From an uncultured Oscillospiraceae bacterium (lineage in GTDB: Bacteria > Bacillota > Clostridia > Oscillospirales > Oscillospiraceae), in assembly GCA_934667815.1 (NCBI GenBank), contig CAKUMO010000004.1, forward strand, positions 26,976-90,975: 64,000 nucleotides of DNA. Reading direction: 5' to 3'. The notes beneath the pieces are model-generated. The model worked only from the letters and a program-made list of their open reading frames with translations, made no database searches and was not told where the DNA came from. This document shows, piece by piece, positions 34,238-42,950 of this stretch (its first letter is position 1; every line of letters begins with the position of its first letter). The position numbers and the translations under genes were made by a program.

Positions 34238-36844
34238 ATGAGCGTTTTCAAGTGCAAGATGTGCGGCGGGACGATCGAATTCAACCCCGGCGATACCGTC
34301 GGCGTGTGCGATTCCTGCGGCACAAAGCAGACCCTGCCCCGTCTGGACGACGACCGCCGCGCAAACCTCTACGACCGCGCAAACCACTTCCGCAGAAACA
34401 ACGATTTTGACAAGGCCATGGGAATCTACGAGCAGATTCTCAACGAGGACAGCAGCGACGCCGAGGCTTACTGGTCGCTCGTCCTGTGCCGCTACGGCAT
34501 CGAGTATGTCGAGGACCCCGCGACGCACAAGCGCCTGCCCACGGTCAACCGTGCGCAGTATACCTCGGTCTTTGCCGACGAGGACTACAAGTCCGCGCTG
34601 CGCTGCGCCGACGCCGCCCAGCGCGTGCTCTACGAGCAGGAGGCGCACGCCATCGACGAGATTCAAAAGGGCATTCTGGAGATCTCGTCCAGGGAAGAAC
34701 CCTTCGACGTGTTCATCTGCTACAAGGAGACCGACCAGAACGGCCGCCGCACGCCCGACAGCGTCCTTGCCAACGACCTTTACCACCAGCTCACGCAGGA
34801 GGGCTTCAAGGTGTTCTTCTCGCGCATCACGCTGGAGGATAAGCTCGGCACGGCCTACGAGCCTTACATCTTCGCGGCGCTGAACTCGGCCAAGGTCATG
34901 GTCGTGCTGGGCACGCGGCCGGAGTATTTCAACGCCGTCTGGGTCAAGAACGAGTGGAGCCGGTACCTCTCGCTCATCAAAAACGGCGCGAAAAAGGTGC
35001 TCATTCCGGCCTACCGCGACATGGACCCCTACGACCTGCCCGACGAATTTTCGCATTTGCAGGCGCAGGATATGTCCAAGCTGGGCTTCATGCAGGATCT
35101 GATTCGCGGCATCAAGAAGCTCGCCGCAGCCGAAGCGCCGAAGCCCGCCGCGCCGCAGGCCGAGCCGTCCGTGCCGCAGGCGGGGAGCGCGCCGCTGCTC
35201 AAGCGGGCGTTCATGTTCCTCGAGGACGGCGAGTGGCACGAGGCCGACGCCTACTGCGAGAAGGTGCTCGACCTCGAGCCGGAATGCGCCCGCGCCTATC
35301 TCGGCAAGCTGATGGCCGAGCTGCGCGTCCGGACGCAGGCGGGGCTGCGCGACTGCGCCGCGCCCTTTGACGGGAACGGAAATTACAAAAAAGCCCTGCG
35401 CTTTGCCGACGACGCGCTGGCCGGCGAGCTGCGCGGCTGCATCCGCTACATCAACGAGCGCAACGAAAACGCCCGTCTGGAGGGAATTTACGGCAGCGCG
35501 GTGCAGGAGATGCAGAGGGCGGCGACGCAGCAGGCATTTCTTGCGGCAGCCGGGAAGTTCGACACGATCCCCGGCTATCAGGACGCCAAGGCGCTGGCGG
35601 AGCGTTGCAGACGGTATGCTGAGGAGAGCCGCAAGGACGCGATTTATTCCAACGGCAAGACGTTTGCCGCACAGGCGGAAAGAGAAGGCTTTTCCTATCG
35701 CCGCCGAATCGATGATTATGAATTTGCGATTAAGGAGTTTTCCGAAATTCCCGGCTGGAGGGACGCGGACGAGCTGGCAGCCGCCTGCAAAAAGAGCATC
35801 GAGGAGCTGGAGGCACAGGACAAGGCGGAGCGCGAGGAAAAAGAGCGCAAGCGCGCCGCAGCCGCCGCCGAGGAGGCGCGCGCCGCGAAGCTGCGGAAAA
35901 AGGCCGCGCTGCTTCTGCTCGCCGGGGTCGCGGTCGTGATTGCGGTTCTGCTCGTGGTGTTTCAGGTGATCGTCCCGAGCGTCCGGTATCGGTCTGCGGA
36001 AAAGCTGCTGGCCGCCGGGGATTACACCGGTGCGGCAGAAGCGTTTGGGGCGCTGGACGATTACAAGGATTCTACCCTTGCTATGCGCTACGCGCAGGCA
36101 AAAGTACTGCTGGAAACAAAGAATTACACCGGCGCGATAGAAGCGCTTGAGGCACTCGGGGACTATAAAGATGCAAAAGAACAAATCGAAAATGCAAAAG
36201 AACAAGACCGGGCCATCCACTACACACAGGCAGAAGCGCTTTTGGAAGCAAGGGACTACACCGACGCAGTGAAAGAATTCGAGGAAGCCGGTAACTATAA
36301 AGATGCCAAAGAGCGGATTGCCGCTGTGCGTGACGTGCTGGCGCAAGCGGTGGGCAAAGCGGCAAAAGCATATGGTATCATTAGCGCAGGAGGCTACCAC
36401 ACGGTCGGTCTGAAAGCGGACGGAACGGTTGTAGCGGTCGGCCACAACAGTTTCCGTCAGTGTGATGTCAGCGACTGGATAGATATTGTTGCGATCAGTG
36501 CCGGATACACGCATACCGTCGGCCTGAAAGCGGACGGAACGGTTGTAGCGGCCGGCCGCCACGGCTCTGGCCAATGCGAGATCAGCGGCTGGACAGACAT
36601 TGTTGCAATCAGTGCAGGTAGCGATCACACGGTCGGCCTGAAGGCGGACGGAACGGTTGTAGCCGTCGGCAGCAACAAATACGGCCAGTGCGATGTCAAC
36701 GGCTGGACAGACATTGTTGCGATCAGTGCAGGATACTGCCACACGGTCGGTCTGAAAGCGGACGGAACGGTCGTGGCAGGTGGCGACAACAGAGATGGTC
36801 AGTGCGATGTCAGCGGCTGGAGAGGGCGAGTGCAATGTCGGTGA
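34238..36844 (+). CDS. Zinc-ribbon/TIR/TPR-like/RCC1 membrane protein, 3' end frameshifted
   Basis: An 868-residue multidomain protein. A ribbon (Cys6, Cys9, Cys24, Cys27) and a helical TPR-like segment precede a TIR domain at about 156-296. The TIR has FDVFICYKETD, GFKVFFSRITLEDKLG, YEPYIFAALNSAKVMVVLG and WVKNEWSRY. Glu208 in AYEPYI aligns with the catalytic glutamate of NAD-cleaving TIRs. Then come more helical repeats, one transmembrane helix (about 555-580), three short TPR-like units (YTGAIEALEALGDYKDAKE) and four RCC1 repeats of exactly 114 bp. A fifth unit is 142 bp, which shifts the frame and gives a premature stop after GRVQCR. The rest continues in the next frame to 36986. Confidence 0.88.
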   Translation: MSVFKCKMCGGTIEFNPGDTVGVCDSCGTKQTLPRLDDDRRANLYDRANHFRRNNDFDKAMGIYEQILNEDSSDAEAYWSLVLCRYGIEYVEDPATHKRLPTVNRAQYTSVFADEDYKSALRCADAAQRVLYEQEAHAIDEIQKGILEISSREEPFDVFICYKETDQNGRRTPDSVLANDLYHQLTQEGFKVFFSRITLEDKLGTAYEPYIFAALNSAKVMVVLGTRPEYFNAVWVKNEWSRYLSLIKNGAKKVLIPAYRDMDPYDLPDEFSHLQAQDMSKLGFMQDLIRGIKKLAAAEAPKPAAPQAEPSVPQAGSAPLLKRAFMFLEDGEWHEADAYCEKVLDLEPECARAYLGKLMAELRVRTQAGLRDCAAPFDGNGNYKKALRFADDALAGELRGCIRYINERNENARLEGIYGSAVQEMQRAATQQAFLAAAGKFDTIPGYQDAKALAERCRRYAEESRKDAIYSNGKTFAAQAEREGFSYRRRIDDYEFAIKEFSEIPGWRDADELAAACKKSIEELEAQDKAEREEKERKRAAAAAEEARAAKLRKKAALLLLAGVAVVIAVLLVVFQVIVPSVRYRSAEKLLAAGDYTGAAEAFGALDDYKDSTLAMRYAQAKVLLETKNYTGAIEALEALGDYKDAKEQIENAKEQDRAIHYTQAEALLEARDYTDAVKEFEEAGNYKDAKERIAAVRDVLAQAVGKAAKAYGIISAGGYHTVGLKADGTVVAVGHNSFRQCDVSDWIDIVAISAGYTHTVGLKADGTVVAAGRHGSGQCEISGWTDIVAISAGSDHTVGLKADGTVVAVGSNKYGQCDVNGWTDIVAISAGYCHTVGLKADGTVVAGGDNRDGQCDVSGWRGRVQCR

Positions 36845-36986
36845 CTGGATGAATATTGTTGCAATCAGTGCAGGACTCTCCCACACGGTCAGCCTGAAAG
36901 CGGACGGAACGGTCGTAGCGGTTGGGAGCAAAGGCGCTGGACAGTGCGATGTGTCCGGCTGGACGGGCATCAAGCTGCCGGGCTGA
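36822..36986 (+). pseudogene. Out-of-frame RCC1 tail of the TIR protein
   Basis: In the +1 frame the reading continues GECNVGDWMNIVAISAG and VSLKADGTVVAVG and ends GWTGIKLPG at a stop. It has no ribosome site of its own. With one frame change the parent protein would regain about one more full repeat and a natural propeller-closing end. Confidence 0.75.
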
Positions 36987-37009
36987 TAGACCGCAATTTC
37001 ATACACAAA

Positions 37010-37049
37010 GCCCCCGGCCGTCGGCGTACCGACGGCCGGGGGCAAAAAA
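37010..37049. terminator. Strong hairpin terminator closing the SPFH-TIR set
   Basis: A 15-bp GC-rich stem GCCCCCGGCCGTCGG with its complement, loop cgta, then an A/T tail. It separates the TIR gene from convergent kdgK. Confidence 0.85.
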
Positions 37050-37125
37050 TAGAACCCACAATTTTGCGTAGGGGCCGATGCCCACATCGGCCCGTGAGAA
37101 GGCTGCCCTTGCCGGTTTATAACCT

Positions 37126-38151
37126 TTATCTCTGCACTCTACCGGAGCCGTCGCCGCCCATGAGCTTTTCCACATCAATGGCCGACACGCGGTTGAAATC
37201 GCCGATGATGCTGTGCTTCAGGCAGCTTGCCGCGACGGCGAACTCCAGCGCGGACTGCCTGTCCCCGTAGTGGTTCAGGCCGTAGATCAGGCCGCCCGCG
37301 AAGCTGTCGCCGCCGCCCACGCGGTCGATGATGTCCCGAATCTCGTACTTTTTCGACACATAAAAATGCTCCCGGTCGTTCAGGCACGCCGCCCAGCCGT
37401 TCCAGTCCGCGCTGTGGCTCTCGCGCAGCGTGATGGCGATCATCTTCATGTTCGGGTAGGCCGCCAGCACCTTGTCGCCCAGCTCCTTGTACTTTTCGCG
37501 GCTCAGCTCGCCCGATTCCACGTCCACGTCCGCCGTGATCTCGAGGGATTTCTGCACGTCCTCCTCGTTTGCGACCGCCACGTCCACGTACTTTGCAAGC
37601 TCCCGCATGACCTCGCTGGCCTTTTTGCCGTATTTCCAGAGGTTCTTGCGGTAGTTCAGGTCGCAGGAGACGGTGATTCCGCGCTGCTTCGCTTCCTTCA
37701 CGGATTCCAGCGACAGCTCCATTGCGCTCTCGGAAATCGCGGGCGTGATGCCTGTAATATGGAACCAACCGATGCCCTCAAAGGCCTTGTCCCAGTCGAT
37801 ATCACCGGGCTTGGCCAGAGAGATGGCCGAGTATTCGCGGTCGTAGACGACCTTGCTCGGAAGCTGGTTCGCACCGGCCTCGAGGAAGTAGATGCCCATG
37901 CGGCCCTTGCCGCGCAGGATGCGCTTCGTGTCCACGCCGAAGCGGCGCAGCTCGCGGACGCACTCGTCGCCCAGCGCATTTTCCGGCAGGACGGTCAGAA
38001 ACGCCGCGTCCTCACCGTAGTTCGCCAGCGACACGGCCACATTGGCCTCGCCGCCGCCGAAAGTCGCTTCCATCATGTTACTCTGGAAAAAGCGCTCATG
38101 GCCGGGCGCGCGCAGGCGCAGCATGATCTCGCCAAAAGTCAAAAATTTCAT
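37126..38151 (-). CDS. kdgK: 2-keto-3-deoxygluconate kinase
   Basis: A 341-residue PfkB-family sugar kinase that phosphorylates KDG to KDPG. It has the N-terminal FGEIMLRL and GGGEANVA motifs and the C-terminal PfkB signature [16 protein letters not shown] with catalytic Asp. The start behind GGAGGC overlaps the eda stop by 4 bp (ATGA). It completes a uronate pathway with eda and the divergent uxaBA genes. Confidence 0.92.
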   Translation of the reverse strand: MKFLTFGEIMLRLRAPGHERFFQSNMMEATFGGGEANVAVSLANYGEDAAFLTVLPENALGDECVRELRRFGVDTKRILRGKGRMGIYFLEAGANQLPSKVVYDREYSAISLAKPGDIDWDKAFEGIGWFHITGITPAISESAMELSLESVKEAKQRGITVSCDLNYRKNLWKYGKKASEVMRELAKYVDVAVANEEDVQKSLEITADVDVESGELSREKYKELGDKVLAAYPNMKMIAITLRESHSADWNGWAACLNDREHFYVSKKYEIRDIIDRVGGGDSFAGGLIYGLNHYGDRQSALEFAVAASCLKHSIIGDFNRVSAIDVEKLMGGDGSGRVQR

Positions 38152-38783
38152 TTTCTTGCCTCCGTGACCGTCGCGTGCGCCTCGCGGCACAGCGCGGTGA
38201 TTTTTTCAAAATTGCCCGCCGAGATGTCGGCCTTCGGGCAGACCCAGCTTCCGCCCACCGCATGGATAAACGGCGCGGAGATGTACTCTGCCAGATTCTG
38301 CGCATTTACGCCGCCGGTCGGGATGAACCTGATGCCGCCAAAGGGGCCGGAGAGGGCCTTCATCGCGGAAAGTCCGCCGTAAACGCCTGCCGGGAAGAAC
38401 TTGATGATCTGAATACCCAGCTTCATCGCCGCCATAATCTCGGTTGGGGTGACGCAGCCGGGGGTGACGGGAACATGGTTTTCCACGCACCAGCGCACGA
38501 CCTCTTCGTCAAAGCCGGGCGCGACGATGAACTTCGCGCCGGATTCGACGGCCTTTTTGCACTGCTCCAGCGTGATGACCGTGCCCGCGCCGACGAGCAT
38601 CTCCGGGCAGCCCTCGCTGACGGCCTTGATAGAATCGGCAGCGGCGGCGGTGCGGAACGTGATCTCCATCACGTCAATGCCGCCTGCGACCATGGCCCTC
38701 GCCGTCGGAACGGCGTCCTTCGCATGTTCCAGCACCACCACGGGCACAACGCCCGCGCGGGCAAGTCTGGTTGTTACATCCAT
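38148..38783 (-). CDS. eda: KDPG/KHG aldolase
   Basis: A 211-residue class I aldolase that splits 2-keto-3-deoxy-6-phosphogluconate to pyruvate and glyceraldehyde-3-phosphate. It has MEITFRT (active-site Glu), [21 protein letters not shown] and IKFFPAG with the Schiff-base lysine. [11 protein letters not shown] closes the barrel. The ATG has GGAGG upstream. It lies 49 bp after the regulator gene and overlaps kdgK. Confidence 0.95.
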   Translation of the reverse strand: MDVTTRLARAGVVPVVVLEHAKDAVPTARAMVAGGIDVMEITFRTAAAADSIKAVSEGCPEMLVGAGTVITLEQCKKAVESGAKFIVAPGFDEEVVRWCVENHVPVTPGCVTPTEIMAAMKLGIQIIKFFPAGVYGGLSAMKALSGPFGGIRFIPTGGVNAQNLAEYISAPFIHAVGGSWVCPKADISAGNFEKITALCREAHATVTEARK

Positions 38784-38832
38784 ATGAAATCCTCCGTAAT
38801 AATTCAATTTTCCCTATAATTTAACAAAATAA

Positions 38833-39816
38833 TTACCATTCGTTCGTTTGAAAACTCCCGCGCTGGACAAGCTGCGCGGAAAGCACCGTTTTCTGCGGCG
38901 CGGGTTTTCCGCTGCCGAGGTCGAGCAGAATGCGGACGGCCATCTCACACATGGTTCTGCACAGGTTGTCCACGCTCGTCAGGGTCGGCGTGGTGCAGGA
39001 CGCAATCACGGAGTTGTCAAAGCCGACAACGGGCATCTGCATGCCTGCGCCGTGCAGCGCGTTCAGTGCGCCCGCCGCCAGAAGATCCTCCGCGCAGACG
39101 ATCGCGTCCGGCGCGGGCGATTGCGTGAGCAGGTCGCAGACGCGTGCCTGCGCGGCCTCGACATTCTTTTCAATCTTGCTGCAATACTCCGGCAGACCGT
39201 TTTCGCGGCAGCCGAGCCGATAGCCCGCGAGCTTTTCCTGCCCACTGTAAGTATCCATGTCGAACAGATAGTGGATCCTGCGGCAGCCGTCGCGGTACAG
39301 CGCGGAAACCGTGCGCCGCATCGCTGCTTTTTCGTCACATAACACGCAATATACGCCCGGCGCGGAAATCAGACCGTTGACGATCAGCACCGGCACGGAT
39401 TCGGCCGCGGTGCAGATGTGCGAATTGTCCTTTTCCTCGCGGAAGCGTGAGCCAAGCAGGATGATCGCGTCCACCTTGCGGTTGACCAGCGCCGCAAGCG
39501 CGTCCTTTTTGCGCTGCAAATCGTTGCCCGTGCAGCACAGGACGGTGTCCATACCGTTCTCGCGCAGGAGCTTTTCCAATGCGCCGACGGCCCCGGCAAA
39601 AAAGAGGTCGGAAATCTCCGTGCACATCACGCCGACCATGCGCATGGAATTCAGGCCAAGCCCCCGCGCAAAGGCGTTGGGCACATAGCCCTCCTCGCGC
39701 ATCACCGTGAGCACACGCTCACGTGTCTGCTCGCGTACATTCGGACTGTTGTTCAGCACGCGCGAGACCGTCGCGATGGAGACCTTTGCCTTTTGAGCAA
39801 TGTCGTAGATGTTCAC
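38833..39816 (-). CDS. LacI-family regulator of the uronate genes
   Basis: A 327-residue LacI/GalR protein. The N-terminal HTH reads IYDIAQKAKVSIATVSRVLN with the hinge NAFARGLGL; a periplasmic-binding-protein-like sensor domain follows. The start is GTG behind GGAGGC. Two copies of TGTAAGTrTTTACA lie in the divergent region upstream, one at its own promoter and one at the uxaB promoter. The inducer is likely a uronate or KDG-type intermediate (inference). Confidence 0.92.
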   Translation of the reverse strand: MNIYDIAQKAKVSIATVSRVLNNSPNVREQTRERVLTVMREEGYVPNAFARGLGLNSMRMVGVMCTEISDLFFAGAVGALEKLLRENGMDTVLCCTGNDLQRKKDALAALVNRKVDAIILLGSRFREEKDNSHICTAAESVPVLIVNGLISAPGVYCVLCDEKAAMRRTVSALYRDGCRRIHYLFDMDTYSGQEKLAGYRLGCRENGLPEYCSKIEKNVEAAQARVCDLLTQSPAPDAIVCAEDLLAAGALNALHGAGMQMPVVGFDNSVIASCTTPTLTSVDNLCRTMCEMAVRILLDLGSGKPAPQKTVLSAQLVQRGSFQTNEW

Positions 39817-39831
39817 ACCGTGCCTCCAATC

Positions 39832-39845
39832 TGTAAGTGTTTACA
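39832..39845. promoter_or_regulatory. LacI-type operator O1
   Basis: Imperfect 14-bp palindrome TGTAAGTGTTTACA, 16 bp upstream of the regulator start and 5 bp downstream of its -10. Almost identical to the site at 39920. Confidence 0.8.
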
Positions 39846-39850
39846 TTGAA

Positions 39851-39879
39851 AGTATAGCACAAACGGATTTTAATTTCAA
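39851..39879 (-). promoter_or_regulatory. Promoter of the lacI-type gene, eda and kdgK
   Basis: On the - strand, TTGAAA (39879-39874), 17-bp spacer and TATACT (39856-39851). Confidence 0.65.
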
Positions 39880-39886
39880 GAACTAA

Positions 39887-39914
39887 TTGACAATCTTTGA
39901 TTTTTTGCTATAAT
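39887..39914 (+). promoter_or_regulatory. Promoter of uxaB-uxaA
   Basis: Perfect TTGACA (39887-39892), 16-bp spacer and perfect TATAAT (39909-39914). Operator O2 begins 5 bp downstream. Confidence 0.85.
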
Positions 39915-39919
39915 CAAAA

Positions 39920-39933
39920 TGTAAGTATTTACA
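39920..39933. promoter_or_regulatory. LacI-type operator O2
   Basis: TGTAAGTATTTACA covers the expected +1 of uxaB. Its centre is 88 bp from that of O1, so one tetramer or two dimers could shut both promoters. Confidence 0.85.
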
Positions 39934-39949
39934 TTATGGAGGCGGTACT

Positions 39950-41410
39950 ATGAAAACCATTCAGGAGCTGGCCGAGCGCGTTCGGCGTCCGGTGCGCGTG
40001 CTGCAATTCGGCGAGGGGAATTTTCTGCGCGCGTTTTCCGACTGCATGATCGACATTGCCAACGAAAAAGGAATTTTTGACGGCAGCATTGCCGTGGTCA
40101 AGCCGAAGCCGACCGGCAGTCTCGAGCGTTTCCGGCGGCAGGACTGCATGTACACAGTCGTGTTCCACGGCCGCCGGAACGGCGAGACCGTCGATTCCGC
40201 CCGCATCGTGACGAGCATCGATGCGGTCTATCATCCGCTGGAGGACTACGATGCGTGGATGGCGCTGGCCGCACTCGACACGCTGCAATTCATCTTCTCC
40301 AACACGACGGAGGCCGGCATCGTCCTCGACCGGAACGACCATTTCGACGGCCTGCCGGAGAGCTTTCCCGGCAAGCTGACGAAATTTCTCTATGCACGCT
40401 ACGAGGCGTTTCACGGAAGCGCCGCAGCGGGGTTGACGCTGCTCCCGGCGGAGCTGATCGACCGCAACGGCGCGGTGCTGCGCGAGTGCGTGCTGACGCT
40501 GAGCGAGCTTTGGAACCTACCGGAGGACTTCCGTGACTGGCTGAAAAACGCCTGCACCTTCTGCTGCACCCTGGTCGACCGCATCGTCACGGGCTTTCCG
40601 AAGGACGACCCGGCGGCGCTGTATGAAAAGCTCGGCTACCGCGACGAGCTGGCCGACATCGCAGAGCCGTTCGGCCTGTGGGTCATCGAGGGCGGCGAGG
40701 GGCTGCGCGAACGCCTGCCTTTGCAGCAGGCCGGCCTGCCGGTGATCTTCACGGACGACCAGCGCCCCTACCGCGAGCGCAAGGTGCGCGTGCTCAACGG
40801 TGCGCACACTGCCACGGTGCTGGCGGGCTATCTGTGCGGCTTCGACATCGTGCGCGACTGCATGCACGACGCGCACATGGGTGCGCTCGTCCGCCGCGTC
40901 GTTACGCAGGAGATCGCACCCTTTGTGCCGCTGCCTCTGGAGCAGACGCTGGACTTCGCGGCCTCGGTCTTTGAACGCTTTGAAAATCCCTTCCTCGACC
41001 ACGCGCTGCTGTCCATCTCGCTGAACTCCGTTTCCAAATGGCGTGCGCGGGTGCTTCCGTCCTTCCGCGACAATTTTGCGGCAAACGGACGGCTGCCGCG
41101 TCTGCTCACGTTTTCATTCGCGGCGCTGCTGGCCTTCTATCGCTCGACCGATCTGCGTGCCGACGGCCTGCATGCGCGCCGCGCAGACGGCACGGCGTAT
41201 CTCGTCCACGACGACGAAGCCGCGCTGCGCGTATTTGCCGCGCACGCGGGGGAAAGCAATCTGGATTACACCGCGGCGATTGCCTCGGACACCGCGCTCT
41301 GGGGTGAAGATTTGACCTGTTATGAGAACTTTACGCAAACGGTCGCGGACTGGGCCGGCATGCTGCGTGCGGACCCGCAGGCTGCGCTGGCACGCGTTTT
41401 GGAGGATTGA
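39950..41410 (+). CDS. uxaB: Tagaturonate reductase (altronate oxidoreductase)
   Basis: A 486-residue NAD-dependent mannitol-dehydrogenase-family enzyme that interconverts tagaturonate and altronate. The dinucleotide motif VLQFGEGNFLRAF is at residues 17-29. Family motifs VLNGAHTA (about 282) and SISLNSVSKWRARVLPS (about 358), with the catalytic Lys, are present. E. coli UxaB is of similar length. It is followed 3 bp later by uxaA. Confidence 0.95.
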   Translation: MKTIQELAERVRRPVRVLQFGEGNFLRAFSDCMIDIANEKGIFDGSIAVVKPKPTGSLERFRRQDCMYTVVFHGRRNGETVDSARIVTSIDAVYHPLEDYDAWMALAALDTLQFIFSNTTEAGIVLDRNDHFDGLPESFPGKLTKFLYARYEAFHGSAAAGLTLLPAELIDRNGAVLRECVLTLSELWNLPEDFRDWLKNACTFCCTLVDRIVTGFPKDDPAALYEKLGYRDELADIAEPFGLWVIEGGEGLRERLPLQQAGLPVIFTDDQRPYRERKVRVLNGAHTATVLAGYLCGFDIVRDCMHDAHMGALVRRVVTQEIAPFVPLPLEQTLDFAASVFERFENPFLDHALLSISLNSVSKWRARVLPSFRDNFAANGRLPRLLTFSFAALLAFYRSTDLRADGLHARRADGTAYLVHDDEAALRVFAAHAGESNLDYTAAIASDTALWGEDLTCYENFTQTVADWAGMLRADPQAALARVLED

Positions 41411-41413
41411 GCC

Positions 41414-42895
41414 ATGAGAGTGATACGGATTCATCCCGAGGATTCCGTGGCCGTTGCGCTGGAGGCGCTGTCGGCTGGGGAAGAAATCACCGTTGGCGGG
41501 AACACCATAATATTACGGGATCCTATCCCCGCCGGACATAAGTTCACGCTCGTTCCGCTGCCCGCCGGCGCCGTCGTGCGCAAGTACGGCGAACCGATCG
41601 GCAGGACGACCTGTGCGCTGCCGGCCGGCGCCTACCTGCACTCGCAGCAGATGTGCTCACTGCTCGACGGCCTTGCGGACTACGAGTACCGCCCCGCACT
41701 GCGGCAAACCGTGCCGCTGCCGCCCGGAACCTTTCAGGGCTACCGCCGCGCGGACGGGCAGGTCGGCATCCGCAACGAGATCTGGATTCTGCCGACCGTC
41801 GGCTGCGTCAATGCGGTCGCCAGCGCGGTCGAGCAGCGCGCGCAGGCGTATTTAACGCCCGAAATCGACGGAATTTACGCCTATCATCACCCCTATGGCT
41901 GCTCACAGCTCGGCGGCGATCTGGAGGCGACGCTGCACCTCCTGTGCGGCATGATCCGCCACCCGAACGCAGGCGGCGTGCTCGTGCTCGGCCTCGGCTG
42001 CGAAAACGGCAACATCGGCGAACTGAAACAGCGCTTGGGCGCATATGACGAGCGGCGCGTGCAGTTTCTGGTCTGTCAGGACGCGGAGGACGAGGTCGCG
42101 GCGGCGCTGGAAAAGCTCGAGCTGCTCTGCGCCAACGCCCGCAAGGCAAGGCGTGAGCCGTGCCCGACCTCTGCGCTCGTCGTAGGCCTGAAGTGCGGCG
42201 GCTCGGACGGCTTTTCGGGCATCACGGCCAATCCGCTGCTCGGCAGCCTGACCGACCGCCTGACCGCCGAGGGTGCAAGCGCAATCCTGACCGAGGTGCC
42301 AGAAATGTTCGGCGCGGAGACGATTTTGATGAACCGCTGCCGTTCGCGTGCGGTTTTTGACGATACCGTCCGCCTTATCAACGATTTCAAGCGTTATTTC
42401 ATGCGCTACGGTGAGCGCATCGACGAGAATCCCTCGCCCGGCAATAAGGCCGGCGGCATCACGACGCTTGCGGAAAAGTCGCTCGGCTGCATCCAAAAGG
42501 GCGGAAAATCGACTGTTGAAGACGTTCTGCAATACGCGCAGCCGGTGCGCGTGCACGGGCTGAGCCTTCTGTGTGCACCGGGCAACGACCTCGTGGCCTC
42601 CTGTGCGCTGGCGGCCTCGGGTGCGCAGCTCGTGCTGTTCTCGACCGGGCGCGGCACGCCCTTCGGGTGTCCCGTGCCGACCGTGAAGCTCTCGAGCAAT
42701 ACGCCATTGGCCGAAAAAAAACGCGGCTGGATCGATTTTGACGCGGGGACGCTGCTCTCCGGCCGCTCCATGCCGGAGCTGAGCGACGCGCTGTACCGCT
42801 ATGTTCTCGCGCTGGCCTCGGGCGAGCTTCATGCCAAGGCGGAGGCCTTCGACCGCCATACGCTTGCCATTTTCAAGGACGGCGTGACGCTGTGA
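41414..42895 (+). CDS. uxaA: Altronate dehydratase
   Basis: A 493-residue iron-dependent dehydratase converting D-altronate to 2-keto-3-deoxygluconate. The N-terminal SAF domain (to about residue 95) is joined to the main domain. Conserved segments are HPYGCSQLGGD (about 157), GLGCENGN (about 193), GLKCGGSDGFSGITANP (about 256) and FSTGRGTPFGCPVPT (about 410). The ATG follows the uxaB stop by 3 bp. Product KDG would feed KdgK and Eda encoded on the other strand. Confidence 0.95.
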   Translation: MRVIRIHPEDSVAVALEALSAGEEITVGGNTIILRDPIPAGHKFTLVPLPAGAVVRKYGEPIGRTTCALPAGAYLHSQQMCSLLDGLADYEYRPALRQTVPLPPGTFQGYRRADGQVGIRNEIWILPTVGCVNAVASAVEQRAQAYLTPEIDGIYAYHHPYGCSQLGGDLEATLHLLCGMIRHPNAGGVLVLGLGCENGNIGELKQRLGAYDERRVQFLVCQDAEDEVAAALEKLELLCANARKARREPCPTSALVVGLKCGGSDGFSGITANPLLGSLTDRLTAEGASAILTEVPEMFGAETILMNRCRSRAVFDDTVRLINDFKRYFMRYGERIDENPSPGNKAGGITTLAEKSLGCIQKGGKSTVEDVLQYAQPVRVHGLSLLCAPGNDLVASCALAASGAQLVLFSTGRGTPFGCPVPTVKLSSNTPLAEKKRGWIDFDAGTLLSGRSMPELSDALYRYVLALASGELHAKAEAFDRHTLAIFKDGVTL

Positions 42896-42950
42896 GGCAA
42901 AAGGACTTTGCAGCGCGGGAAATTTGTGCTATACTGGACACGGTGATTTT

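Noticed and set aside
36815..36850. Programmed ribosomal frameshift in the TIR gene
   Set aside because: No slippery heptamer or downstream pseudoknot is apparent. The 28-bp excess unit explains the shift more simply.
36400..36960. The 114-bp repeats as a CRISPR array
   Set aside because: The units are contiguous coding repeats of an RCC1 protein with no spacers or cas genes.
36780..36986. The 3' RCC1 piece as an independent small gene
   Set aside because: Its first residues do not belong to an RCC1 unit, there is no ribosome site, and it is better explained as the shifted end of the TIR gene.
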